From Nymphaea colorata (lineage: Eukaryota; Streptophyta; Magnoliopsida; Nymphaeales; Nymphaeaceae): a stretch of DNA of 64,000 bases. Below the pieces are notes generated by a model that searched no databases, was not told the DNA's origin, and worked only from the letters and a program-made list of their open reading frames with translations. Every line of letters starts with the position of its first letter. Positions within the stretch are counted from its first letter, which is position 1. The stretch spans positions 22,876,802 through 22,940,801 of the forward strand of contig NC_045145.1 in assembly GCF_008831285.2 (NCBI RefSeq). Direction: 5' to 3'. Of this stretch, positions 53,921 through 64,000 are shown piece after piece. The position numbers and the translations under genes are program-made.

Positions 53921-55400
53921 CCCTCAGGGCCTAGTTGATATCTCCATGGTTGAGTTCAATTCTAGCCTAGTTGATCTATACATAATTGAACTTGCAAAGG
54001 CGATCTGTATATTGCATGAACTGATAAACTTGAAGAGACACCAACCTTATCTTATTTCATGGATCATCTCTATCTTGGTCGCTTCTTTGATAGTCTCACT
54101 CGCTTGATATCTTAACAATGTTGGTAGCTGCAGTGGTTTGTCTATTTGTACCGACATGCTTTGGCTGATGGCATAAGCAAAAGCATCCATGGTTTATTCC
54201 TTTCTACACACCATAATAAGTGCAAGTAGATCCTTCCACTACACGACCATCATGGCTGGATACCTCTGTAAAAGTACTATTTTACCCCTCTTCAATCAAA
54301 ATCTAACTTTATCTTTGTAAAAAAAAGTCATTCGATCACGTAGCGCCATTTGTCTCAAGGCATAGTTGTTCCGGCAGGTCAGGCAAAAGGCACGTCGCCT
54401 GGTAATTCTCGTGGGTATTACTTTTCTGAACCATAAAAAGTGAGATACGTTACTCAAGTTGAATGGTGTATCGTACCCCACATAGGTCACGCTGCAGCCC
54501 TGGATCCTGGAGACGGGGAAATAGGGGGTAAGCTTTTGATCACGTATTGCTATTTTGTCGGACGGTGCGGATATCGGTCCTTCATCAATAAGAAGAGATT
54601 GATCGGGCTATAAGATCATATACAATGGGGATTTTTTTGACAATATGTAATTAGGGCAGGACTTTATGTGGGTGGGGTCTAGTTAATAATATTTAGACTT
54701 TCCTCGATATTTTAAATATGTTTATACCTGGTTGTTTGTCAGAAACATTGTTCGGAATAAAATAACTTTTGTTCTAAAGTTTCTTTGTAATATGGGCCTG
54801 TTTTTATATCATTTAATCTTTGGAAACTTTAAAACATGCATCATCTGTTAACGTAATACGAGTTTAGACACTAAACAGTTATGGGGATAACATCCAAAGA
54901 GGTAAGCCATCACATGAAACTAAAGATATTATAAAAAATAACGGTGTTTTGGCAGATACCGTGAAGTTGGTATTTCATTATTTATTTGTATGCTTAGAAA
55001 AGGTCAGAAGTTAATTCAGCCTTCGACCATCATAATTTAATTAATAGAAAAAGTGATCTAACTAAGAGCAAGATTGATGGGCAGGAGAATTTATCCAGGG
55101 TTATTTTGTCCAGCGTTAACATCTCAAGGGCGATTTGTTTCTGCAACCAAAAGCCTTCAGCAACCAGCTACAAGAACTTAGCTAACTTGGATAACTTCAC
55201 CTGCGTTTGACAGCCTGGTGAAAATTGGGCACATTCTTCACTGGGAGTGAAGGATTGAAGAATGTTCCAAGAATCAAGCATGCCCTAATTATTAGTTGAA
55301 TGTTAAGGCCACTAGCATATGACGTTTGAACCTCTTGCACTTGAACGTCCAAGATCCCTTTTTCTATTTAAACAAACTGTTACCAAATTATGTTGTGTGT
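53921..55400. other. Intergenic stretch, nothing recognised
   Basis: AT-rich DNA with no convincing gene, repeat array or RNA. Short open frames show no family features. Confidence 0.5.
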
Positions 55401-55401
55401 G

Positions 55402-55566
55402 TATATATATATATATATGACGAAGCGAGCCAGTAATTTTCAAGAGGGAGCCGAATTATAGTTTCAAAACTTTTATAAAGGATAAATGAATTTACATGTA
55501 AAATTTTTTAAAAAGATTTTTTAAGGGAGAGCCAAAGCTCCTACCAGCCCCTTGGCTCTGCCACTA

Positions 55567-55590
<24 letters not shown>
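55402..55590. mobile_element. MITE embedded in a TA microsatellite, copy 1
   Basis: The element (about 55418-55565) starts TGACGAAGCGAGCCAG and ends CTTGGCTCTGCCACT, partly inverted ends. It is bounded on the left by (TA)n and on the right by (TA)n then CA repeats. The copy at 60433 has the same start and the same microsatellite setting. Rice Micron elements are a known example of MITEs flanked by TA microsatellites. Confidence 0.55.
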
Positions 55591-55597
<7 letters not shown>

Positions 55598-56464
55598 ACA
55601 GTAGATATTGGTTGGTTTAGAGGTCGTGAAATTTGTCAACTTGGCCATGTTTACAAGGTATCTCATTATATTATATGTTCAATATAATAAAGCCCTAGTA
55701 GACTGTCCAAGCAATAAGAAATTAAATATATTTTATTATCATCATCATCGTTGTTGCTGTTGTTTCTTGTTCAATGTAATGTTGTTATTGCTGTTGTTCT
55801 TATAAGAGCATGATAAAACTGTGTTTGAGTTTGAAACATGGTATTTATGCTCCTAACGGTTCATAATTAAGCTGAAACTGTGGGTTTGTTGAAGGCAAGA
55901 AACATCTAACTTGGGTATTAGATGCTATCATCTTTCCCAGTATTTTAGAATTGGTTTTGGAAGAAAAAAAAAAAAGAAAAAGAAAAAGGAAATGAGAAGA
56001 GGTGAGTGAAGTGCCCAAATTACCATTTTCTAAAGTATCTCTATTATACATCTTATGCACTATTATTTCATATGATCGTAGATCAGATATATTTGATTGA
56101 TTATTACTCTTTATCTGAATTTTGTCACATAGTCTTTAAGTCAATATTTAGGGTTAGGTTTTGGATCTTGGAACCTTCTATGGTTCATAGCTTAAGCAAG
56201 GGAATTCCCACTATCTTCTTTGTCAGTGTAGAAAATTCCTTGTTCTACCAAATATGTTGGATCAGATCGGTGGCCCTCAATTCTCCTAAGGTTCACATAG
56301 AAGGCCAAAAACTTAGCCACTGATTCTTAGATCTGGGTTAGTGTCTTGAGCAGTTGAGCTTGATCCAAACAGGATTTGACTGTAAATATAAATAAGTTAC
56401 AAAGATTGTGCAATTTGAATGTATATTTGATAACATAAGGATTTAATTATGGCAGGCTTGAACT

Positions 56465-56545
56465 TCAAGGGCATAGCATAGCTGGTTGGGTTAGGAGCTT
56501 GTTTAAGGCAAGTTCCTAGTTTGATTCTCTTGGGCGTTATGCTTA
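56465..56545 (+). mobile_element. tRNA-derived SINE-like piece
   Basis: GGGCATAGCATAGCTGGTTG (A-box-like) is followed at 56518-56529 by AGTTTGATTCTC (B-box-like) and TTGGGCGTTATG. Start and end motifs are shared with the minus-strand piece at 38045. No acceptor-stem pairing, so it is not a tRNA gene. Confidence 0.45.
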
Positions 56546-57025
56546 TGCATCTTAAGTGATGGGACATGGCCGTATCCAAAGCTCAAGGGTACACCATTGC
56601 CTTCACTAATGCCGAAGTAGCCCAGGACCTCAAAGATAGGACAAGAAGGGAGGGAGGGAGGGGAAGGTGGGGGGTAGGGGGGGTGTTGTCGTCTTCGGAC
56701 CTCTTTTTAGGCAGTAGGTTATAAACCTCCTGCTCACCCGAATTTATGCCAGGCTTGAGATAATTAATCCTCACATCATAAAAAATATTGGTCAGATTTT
56801 CTGAACCATGCCAACTTGAGTTTCTTGGAAAGGGATTAGATTATATTAATTCATTTCTTATTAACAAGTTTTTCATGAATTTGCCCCATTTTTGGGTAGA
56901 TTGATGAAATAGTAACAATGTATCGTTGTCACCAAATGATCACTTAGAGGTGTTTGATAACGAAATGTTTTGTTCTTTAGAACACACTGTTTTATGAATG
57001 TGCTCTAAAAAATGAAGACATTCAA

Positions 57026-57186
57026 GGGTCATTCGGCAGTTGGAACACTTTGTGAACGTTTCATGAATCTACCCAAAAAATTGGGATAGATTCATGGAAC
57101 AATACAACTAGTGTCCATGAATCTACCCCAATCTCTGGGGTATATTCATGGAACACTCACAAAGTGTTTCATTTGCTAAACGACCC
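57026..57186. mobile_element. MITE with long inverted arms (foldback)
   Basis: The left arm (GGGTCATTCGGCAGTTGGAA, then CACTTTGTGAACGTTTCATG) and the right arm, read on the other strand (GGGTCGTTTAGCAAATGAAA, then CACTTTGTGAGTGTTCCATG), pair over about 45 bases. Internal GAATCTACCC repeats make it nearly a full hairpin. 161 bp. Confidence 0.65.
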
Positions 57187-58466
57187 TCAAGAAACACCGA
57201 ATTCCAACTTATTTAACATAATTGAGTTGAATATCTAATCCTAGTCCAATCCATTCATATCCCCATATATACTTGTATGAGACTTCATAGCATAAGCTAT
57301 TTCTATATCAAAAACATCAAAAAGCATGACACCATCTTTTATATTTTGTGCGAAAAAATTGCCTTCAGCCATGTTAGAATCAGTTTTTTTTTTCAAGGAG
57401 CACTCGTTTGCAGATTTTCATATCTAAACGGGCACTTGTATACATAAAAAATTAAATACTCAGATGTTGTTAGCAATTGCTCACACCAGTCTATATGTAG
57501 GTCCGCTATTGTTCTTGAAACAGAAATTTTTCCGAAAAAAAGATAGGTGGTAGGTTCATATCTTCGATTTGTCCAACAAGATTAGTGCAATCAGAAGTCC
57601 AAGTGAGTGCGATAACACCAAGAGTTTCTGGTTCTTACCGGCCAGTCTCATGTCCCTTAACACAAGACAACTTGTCGATGGGCAGCTCACAAGGGAAGAA
57701 GACGGACGGATCAAATAACCATCCGAATTGGCATCTTCTGAGAAATTTTTTTCCGCACCAAACACGTTTTAAATTCTTTTTCTACTGTTGTCTTTTCTTT
57801 TTTCATGATGTTGCTTTATTCTCACGGTTTTCAGTCTGCAAACATCAAAGCCAAAGGAAAATCACGTTTGTTTTTCTCTTGGACAATTATGACATTGACA
57901 AGAAATCTTTAAGGAGGCATTCGATTGCATTCACATTGAAGCAAAAAGGTGATCCAAGATTTGAGGGTGTCTTCCGCTCTAAGATTTCTCGTGGTTGATT
58001 TTGAACAAGGATTTGAAATCCTTTGTTTGAAGGATGCAAGGAGTATAGGATAGATCTATAAACCTAACATCTTCAATTTGATCTTAGGAGTCAAATCAGA
58101 CCCAGCCTCCTCATTTTAGATATAAGAAATATGGATTTACTGTGCATTACATACTAAATCACACCACCAGATCTAAAATCGAAGGTAATAAAACAACCTC
58201 TGAAAATTTGGAGATGAATGCATGAAATTTCATGCATTTTTTTAAAATAAAGATACCAATTTACATTTTTTTTCACCAAGCAAAGAAAGTGCATTTATGG
58301 TAGGAAACATAGTAGATTTGCAGCTCCAATCTCAGTGCCCACTGCCCATGTGTCAAAATAACAAAATATTCTTAAAATAAGGTAAATATGGAAAACCTTT
58401 CATGAATTTAACTCAATATTTATGATAGATTTATAAAACACTCACATTGTGTTTCAAGTGCCCAAA

Positions 58467-58573
58467 GGGCGTTTGGCAAACGGAACACTGCATAAATGTT
58501 CTATGAATATATTCCAATCTTTGACACAAATTCAAAAAACACATAGGCAATATTCTAATTGCCAAACACCTTA
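58467..58573. mobile_element. Small MITE of the GTTTGGCAAAC type
   Basis: The ends GGCGTTTGGCAAACGG and ATTGCCAAACACC are inverted. GGAACACTGCATAAATGTTC and CTATGAATATATTCC inside resemble the hairpin element at 57026, so it is probably the same family, more decayed. A further likely fragment lies near 60030-60160. Confidence 0.5.
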
Positions 58574-59259
58574 TAAGAGGCACAATTGTGCCTGTATGTA
58601 AAACCTTTTGAACTTCAAGAACTTTCACCCAAGCAAGTGCCAACAAGGCTGTTCGTTCCACCTTTAATCAGAAGTGCATTTTTGTTTTTTTACAAAGGAG
58701 CATTTCTTCGGATTCTATTTTTCGCCCTTACAAGGGAGATCTTCACCATTTCACCATCAAGGGTATTTTCGTCATTCCCAGTCCTCTAACAAACCTTCTA
58801 CATGTAATGTAAATTCAAGTGGTCTTCAAGGGAGTTGACGCAATGGCTTGGGGTGAGGGGTAGTAGGCAGGCAGTTTCTATTTCGAGTGTTAAGAGTGTC
58901 AGACTTTTATGCTGTAAACGGCGGATCACCAATCTGTAAGTGTTGAAGTCCCATTGAAAGCTGATCTTCCGCCATAAAAGGGCAAAGGGTTGAGTGAGAG
59001 TTTGAGTTTGGGTCTCCCCTGCTCACCCCAAAAGTTTAGACCCAAGCATATCCCATGCTATAGCAAAAGAGCCACAAAAAAATTGGCTTAAATAGTACCA
59101 TGGTAGGCATCCCAAGGCTTTACTATATATATAAAAAAAATTGTACAAAAACACGCCTACTTTTAATAGAATTACAATGACATGATTTTAACTTTGAATT
59201 TCTTGGAGTATGACTGCTTCTTTTGTGAATATACCATAATACCCCCGACTACATTTTCT

Positions 59260-59690
59260 ACATTAGCGGATTCAAATTCGGGTATGAATGTAAAAATCGG
59301 TTTTGAATTGTGAAATCGGATTTCATATTCAGATTCAGATATGACTTTCTTTTGTTCATATTTGAATCGGAATTCAAATCTGATTTGGATTTCAGAAATG
59401 GCATCCGATCAGATTCAGATTCGGATATGTATAAATATCTAATCAAATTCCAATACAAATTCAAATCAGATTCATTTTTAAACAAATACCGTACATCTAA
59501 TGCTCTTACATTTTGAAAATTGGTCAAATTCGGTTCAAAATTCGGATATGAATGTAAAAATCGGATTTTATATTCAGATATGACTTTCTTTTGTTCATAT
59601 TTGAATCTGAATTCGAATCCGAGTATTCAAAAAAGCAGATACTGTTAAGAGTATATCCGATTTGAATTGGATCAGTTGACATCCCTACTT
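59260..59690. repeat. Dispersed CGGATTTGAAT repeat, copy 2, with internal duplication
   Basis: A segment starting ATTCGGGTATGAATGTAAAA near 59276 and running through TATGACTTTCTTTTGTTCAT (59339) recurs about 240-265 bases later (59540 and 59577). The right end GGATCAGTTGACATCCCTA matches copy 1 at 52.2 kb. The class is not known. Confidence 0.6.
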
Positions 59691-60317
59691 TGTCGAGTCT
59701 TGATTGGATATCTGACTTTGATTGCGGTTCAGCTAGGAAGCAACATACTGAATCCAAATATGACTAGTGATCTGGTCTATATTTCTTTACAACAAGTTCC
59801 ATGAACTCAAAGCTGGATCGGGATCGGTTTGCATTCCTAGCCGCACCATTATCTAAACGAAAACAGTTCTTGGCCGGTTGCAATTTGGATTTCAAGGAAG
59901 CACATGGCATCCTTCCCTTCCCACCCTCCTTGCCGGATCGCCCGGGAAATCACCAGGGCTGAGAGGCTTTGTCGCTTGCTTAGGGCATAAAACCTTCCAG
60001 ACCATTTCCCTTGTGGACTTTATAGGTTTATTTGGTGGTAGCAAGAACATTGAGCCAGTGCTCAATAAATCTGCACCAATTATTGAAACGGATTCATAGA
60101 CCATGAATTTTCTCTAATATTTGGGACAGATTCATTGGACACTCACTAATTTGCTTACTAAATTATTGCTAATAATTTAGTGATTGTATGATTGGAAAAC
60201 AACTCTAATGGTAGTATGAGGTTGAGAGCTTGCATGATTAGCAATAAGCTCTAATGGTAGTCCGCAACATATATATTTGGTGAAAATCTATAATGCTCAT
60301 ATCCAAATACAAGCCTT

Positions 60318-60424
<107 letters not shown>

Positions 60425-60432
60425 GTGTGTGT

Positions 60433-60605
60433 GCGCCAGCAATGAAATTTTTATTAATTTTTACATAAATGTCTTACATTTATTTATTTATTTATATATG
60501 TTGTATTCAAAAATGAGAATTTCTACATGAGTGCTCCATAGCAAAAAAATTTCTGGCTTCGTCATTGATGTATGTGTATGTGTGTGTATATATATATATA
60601 TATAT
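60433..60605. mobile_element. MITE embedded in a TA/TG microsatellite, copy 2
   Basis: On the minus strand it begins ATGACGAAGCCAGAAATTTT (near 60567) and ends at GCTGGCGC (60433). It shares its terminus and an internal TTTA.ATGTAAAA string with the copy at 55418. It is bounded on the left by TA/TG repeats and on the right by TG then TA repeats up to 60605. Confidence 0.5.
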
Positions 60606-62040
60606 TTGTAATTTTTTTCATGAACCCAACATTTACTAACAAGTATTAACGAACGACAACACTCACTATCGCCTTCAATTAAAAGTTTTTCATATTTGAT
60701 AGTGATAGTCAAAAGCACTTTATTGTGAAAAATGGAAAATCAACTTGAAATTAAGGACAGCATTAGGAAGTCTAAATAGCTACGTGTTTTGCCACCGCAT
60801 CATTACCTTCAAGTCCTTTTCAGCAGCAATAAATCAAAGTAAGGCCTGTATCGAGAAACAAAGGGCTCATTTTTTGAAGTTATGGCAAGAAAGTGAGCCC
60901 TAACAGGAATATCCTGACAATGATGGACAACTAAAAGTCTATGTATGGCCGCTATAAGCACTTAGTTTTCAACGCAATTTTTCTAAAAACCGATGGTTTT
61001 CTTTTTCTTTTTCTGTCAAACTTTTCAGTGATGGAAAAAGAAAAAAGATAAATGAATAAACCATTTGCGTAGTACACTCGCATGGGCTGCTTGTCATAGA
61101 AGAAAGTTAAGTGTGTCACACGAGTAAAGGAGGGAAGGGTATTTTGGTAATTTATTAAAAAAGTTCTCCAAAATCTTTTTATTTTCAATTTTGTCTTGAA
61201 AAAAAGTTTTTTTTTTAAGTGTGAAACAATAACTTCACCAACAAAAAGCAGTATGAACTAAGGGTATTTTAATCATTAAAAATATTGGCACACGAAATTT
61301 TATACACCAGAGCACACGTTGCAAATAGAAAAGATAAAAAAGGGTTTTGAGCATATGTTTTGAAAGGCTTATAAACTAAGCATTGGTGGGGTTTCCTCTA
61401 TTCCTCTAGATGGCGCCCCATTCGTTTGGTGTCTCTGGCCCCTCTCTTGGTTTTTGGGTGGGCCTCTCATTGGGCCACATGCACTTGCTTCTCAATTTCA
61501 TCCTCTCCGGCATCGTGGAGTGTTTGTCTTGTCCTCATATGCTTTGCAGCCAACTGGTGCCGCTCCTGTCATGTTTCAGCTTGCAAGTCAGTGACCCCCT
61601 TGTGGTACAAAGGGCTGATGACTATGGATATTTAGAACAATAACCGGCCTCTTACCAACCCCTGTCCTCACCATTGCGCCAACCATCTTGGGGATTGCTC
61701 CAGTCTATGGTTGGTTATGAAATGTTGAATATGCCCTCTCTCTCTCTCTCTCTCTCTATAATTTTTTTGAGTTGGTGGTTGAGCGGAACTTTACGACTTC
61801 ATTAATCAAAAAGTAAATGAATAAATTAACCACATTCTCTTGGTGTAAGTCCAGTTGGCTCTCCTTCCAATTTTGTCATTCAAAATTTATAACCATTTAT
61901 AAAAAAAAGTATTTAAGCAATTTGATCATGTATTGATTGTATTAGATATGCATGTATGTTCACATCTTGGGGATTTGAAGCATAGGTGCTCAATGCACTT
62001 GCTGAAATGCTTAATAAAAGCTTCCAAGGTCGAGCCTGGA
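60606..62040. other. Intergenic stretch, nothing recognised
   Basis: A small open frame at 61410-61643 begins with ATG but has no recognisable domain; it is not called. A CT microsatellite lies at about 61735-61758. Confidence 0.45.
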
Positions 62041-62046
62041 TAAGTT

Positions 62047-62048
<2 letters not shown>

Positions 62049-62102
<54 letters not shown>
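62049..62102. repeat. TA microsatellite
   Basis: A perfect run of about 27 TA units. Confidence 0.95.
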
Positions 62103-62106
<4 letters not shown>

Positions 62107-62162
62107 AATGTCTATACAGCTGACGCCATCTTATCTACTAACAACAACCATTATTGCAATCA

Positions 62163-62300
62163 GGGGCAGAGCCAAAATTTTGGTGTTGGGACGACCGAAC
62201 TGTCATGCAATACACTCAATATAATTTTTGAAATTTTTTCAAGAAGCAATATTTATTTTTAAAAAGTTTTGTGGGTACCAAACTCACATTTTTTAACATT
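62163..62300. mobile_element. hAT-type MITE end of the CAGGGGC(G/A)GAGCC family
   Basis: CAGGGGCAGAGCCAAAATTTT (62163 on) matches the terminal motif of the elements at 4050 and 25413. A T/A-rich body follows. The other end was not found and the right limit is approximate. Confidence 0.4.
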
Positions 62301-64000
62301 TTAATTTTTTAAAATGTGGACCATTTCAGGACATGTTTCATATGCTTTGTTCCACTATAGTTAGGAGCAGTATTCTTTTGTAATTTGTTTTGCATGTATT
62401 ATTTTAGATGCATCTTACAGTTTGTTCTTTGCTAATATAAGGAATGAAGGCATATACTTCAACCGGTTGTTCTAGTATCTTAACCATAGTTACAAATATC
62501 ACTTTCATGTTTTAAACAACTAGGTTTTCTTCAAATATAATAGGACGAGTTTGAAAAAAAAAAGGATAAAATAAAATAAATTTAAAAAATTAAAAAATCT
62601 TAAAAATTAGGAAAAATAAAACAAATGAGACAACGTAAAAAAAATAAGTAAATAAACAGTAAATAAAATTATAAAAGCGAAACAAGCATTTGACAGTTAA
62701 AAAATGTGAAAAAACACTTAAAATGAAAAAAAATGTGAAAAAACATGTCTTTTCCAAAAAAAATACATCTTTTGCTGGTTTACTGACTTATTTTTCATGT
62801 TTTGAACATGTTTTTTTTTTATTGACTATGATCTTATATTGGGTTCATCATTACTGCTCATTGTTTGAACAATATCCACATGTACTATATTACTGTGTGT
62901 CATTAATTTGATTTCAAAATGGATAAACATAAGGACAATGATAGTATAGCATAGCATTTGATGTGATCTTCCTCGATCCATGAGACAGACGCTGGACCAA
63001 CCACGCCTTTACACGCCGGCTGACATGATCAGCATTCTGGATCACATCAAATCATGGGGAAGTGCTTTCTCAATGGAGAATAATGGGGCGGAGCCCTGCT
63101 GCTACTAGAGAACAGTAACATGAGAGAACTGTACTGACAGATAAGAAACAGTATAGACAAACAAAACCTGTACACCTAAGCAATTCTCTCCTGCAAAAGA
63201 TATCCTCTAAGCCATCTGTAGCTCCCCTGATAAGTTCTAATTGACAGGTTTGTTTCTTCATCTGTAAAATCATATAATTCTGAATTGGAGCTAAAACCAA
63301 CAAAAGATCATTGCATATTACTAACTTGTCTCTGCAATGTTTTATGAGTGGCAGAAATTTTTTCTGCTTATCCAGTTTAAACAAGTTTTATTGTCAGAAG
63401 CAATTACAAACTGCTTTTTTCAGTTGATGGGAGAGTAGATAATCCCTTTAGAAATGGTCTTTGATGATAAATGAGATGTTTTCAACCAAGGTGGTGCTCC
63501 TGGTGATAAACAATATGAGAACTCTCATTTGCTATGATAGGTGGCCCTCCATATTTTAAGTGTCCATTGCTTTCCAAATCTTGGAGAAATAAGTGATATA
63601 TCACATCAGGTGGTCCTCTTGTTATATGGTGGGGATCCAGTAAAGCTTTGCTGTCTAAAGTTTAGTGCATTTTCACTTTTTGTCAAGCTTGACTCCCCAG
63701 ATACCAATTGCATAGTTGATAAGAATGGATATTTTTCGTTTTATGTGGTGCGATCACAGTCCTTTTGCATTAAACCGTCACAAGAACACGCCACAGTTGA
63801 GGAATCAGGACGTGGAAAATCAAACATGTCTTTGAAATAGATGTATAAACTTTCGAACGGCAAAATAACCACACTAATTTGATATTAACTGATTGAGATC
63901 CAAATCTGAGTTCTCTCGCGACATATACAATGTGTATGTAAAAAGAGCATTTTGGGCATTTGGTAAGAACAAAAACTTTCTCTTCCTATTTTTTATCTTT
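62300..64000. other. Gene-poor right end of window
   Basis: 62.55-62.85 kb is very A/T-rich with AAAAAATGTGAAAAAACA-type strings, echoing the MITE interior near 34.1 kb. 63.07-63.84 kb has modest open frames on both strands without recognisable domains. They could be exon pieces of a gene running off the window, but I cannot support one. Confidence 0.35.

Overview
This is a piece of flowering-plant nuclear DNA. It has long AT-rich intergenic stretches, multi-exon genes with GT..AG introns, plant-specific gene families (ATL RING-H2 ligase, class II trehalose-phosphate synthase, NFD2-like RNase III protein, NHL-repeat proteins) and many small DNA-transposon relics. The very GC-rich coding exon of the ATL gene would suit a monocot, but this is not decisive and I do not name a species.

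Layout. 0-6.7 kb is repeat-rich: a decayed LINE reverse-transcriptase region on the minus strand (1.15-2.3 kb) and two hAT-type MITEs with intact 8-bp target duplications (3.46-4.24 kb). An intronless ATL-type RING-H2 gene lies at 7.17-8.25 kb (+). 9.9-16.5 kb is repeats: a MITE, a tandem DNA-transposon-like repeat and a 584-bp hAT-like element with TCGAG-rich internal repeats. A three-exon NFD2-like gene is at 16.62-17.46 kb (-). A nested pair of MITEs is at 18.6-19.1 kb. An NHL-repeat membrane protein gene with seven exons is at 21.2-24.1 kb (+) and carries an apparent one-base frameshift in exon 5. A second, intact NHL-repeat gene with six exons is at 29.3-36.1 kb (-); it faces the first tail to tail and its introns hold a MITE and a copia fragment. 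A short relic of a TPS gene lies at 36.96-37.06 kb (+). The intact class II TPS gene is at 41.5-44.2 kb (-), with a non-coding leader exon near 45.7-45.9 kb. From 46 kb to the end I find no convincing gene: there is an orphan G-box cluster near 49.0 kb, a 128-bp TA microsatellite, two more TCGAG-rich hAT-like elements, MITEs set inside TA microsatellites, tRNA-derived SINE-like pieces and other repeats.

The genes do not form a pathway. The only links inside the window are the homologous NHL pair and the TPS gene with its relic. I found no evidence of an exotic or previously undescribed system. The best leads are the NHL frameshift, the TCGAG hAT-like family, the microsatellite-embedded MITEs and the TPS relic. 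All exon boundaries were placed by eye from splice signals, reading-frame phase and remembered family motifs; none is supported by transcripts.
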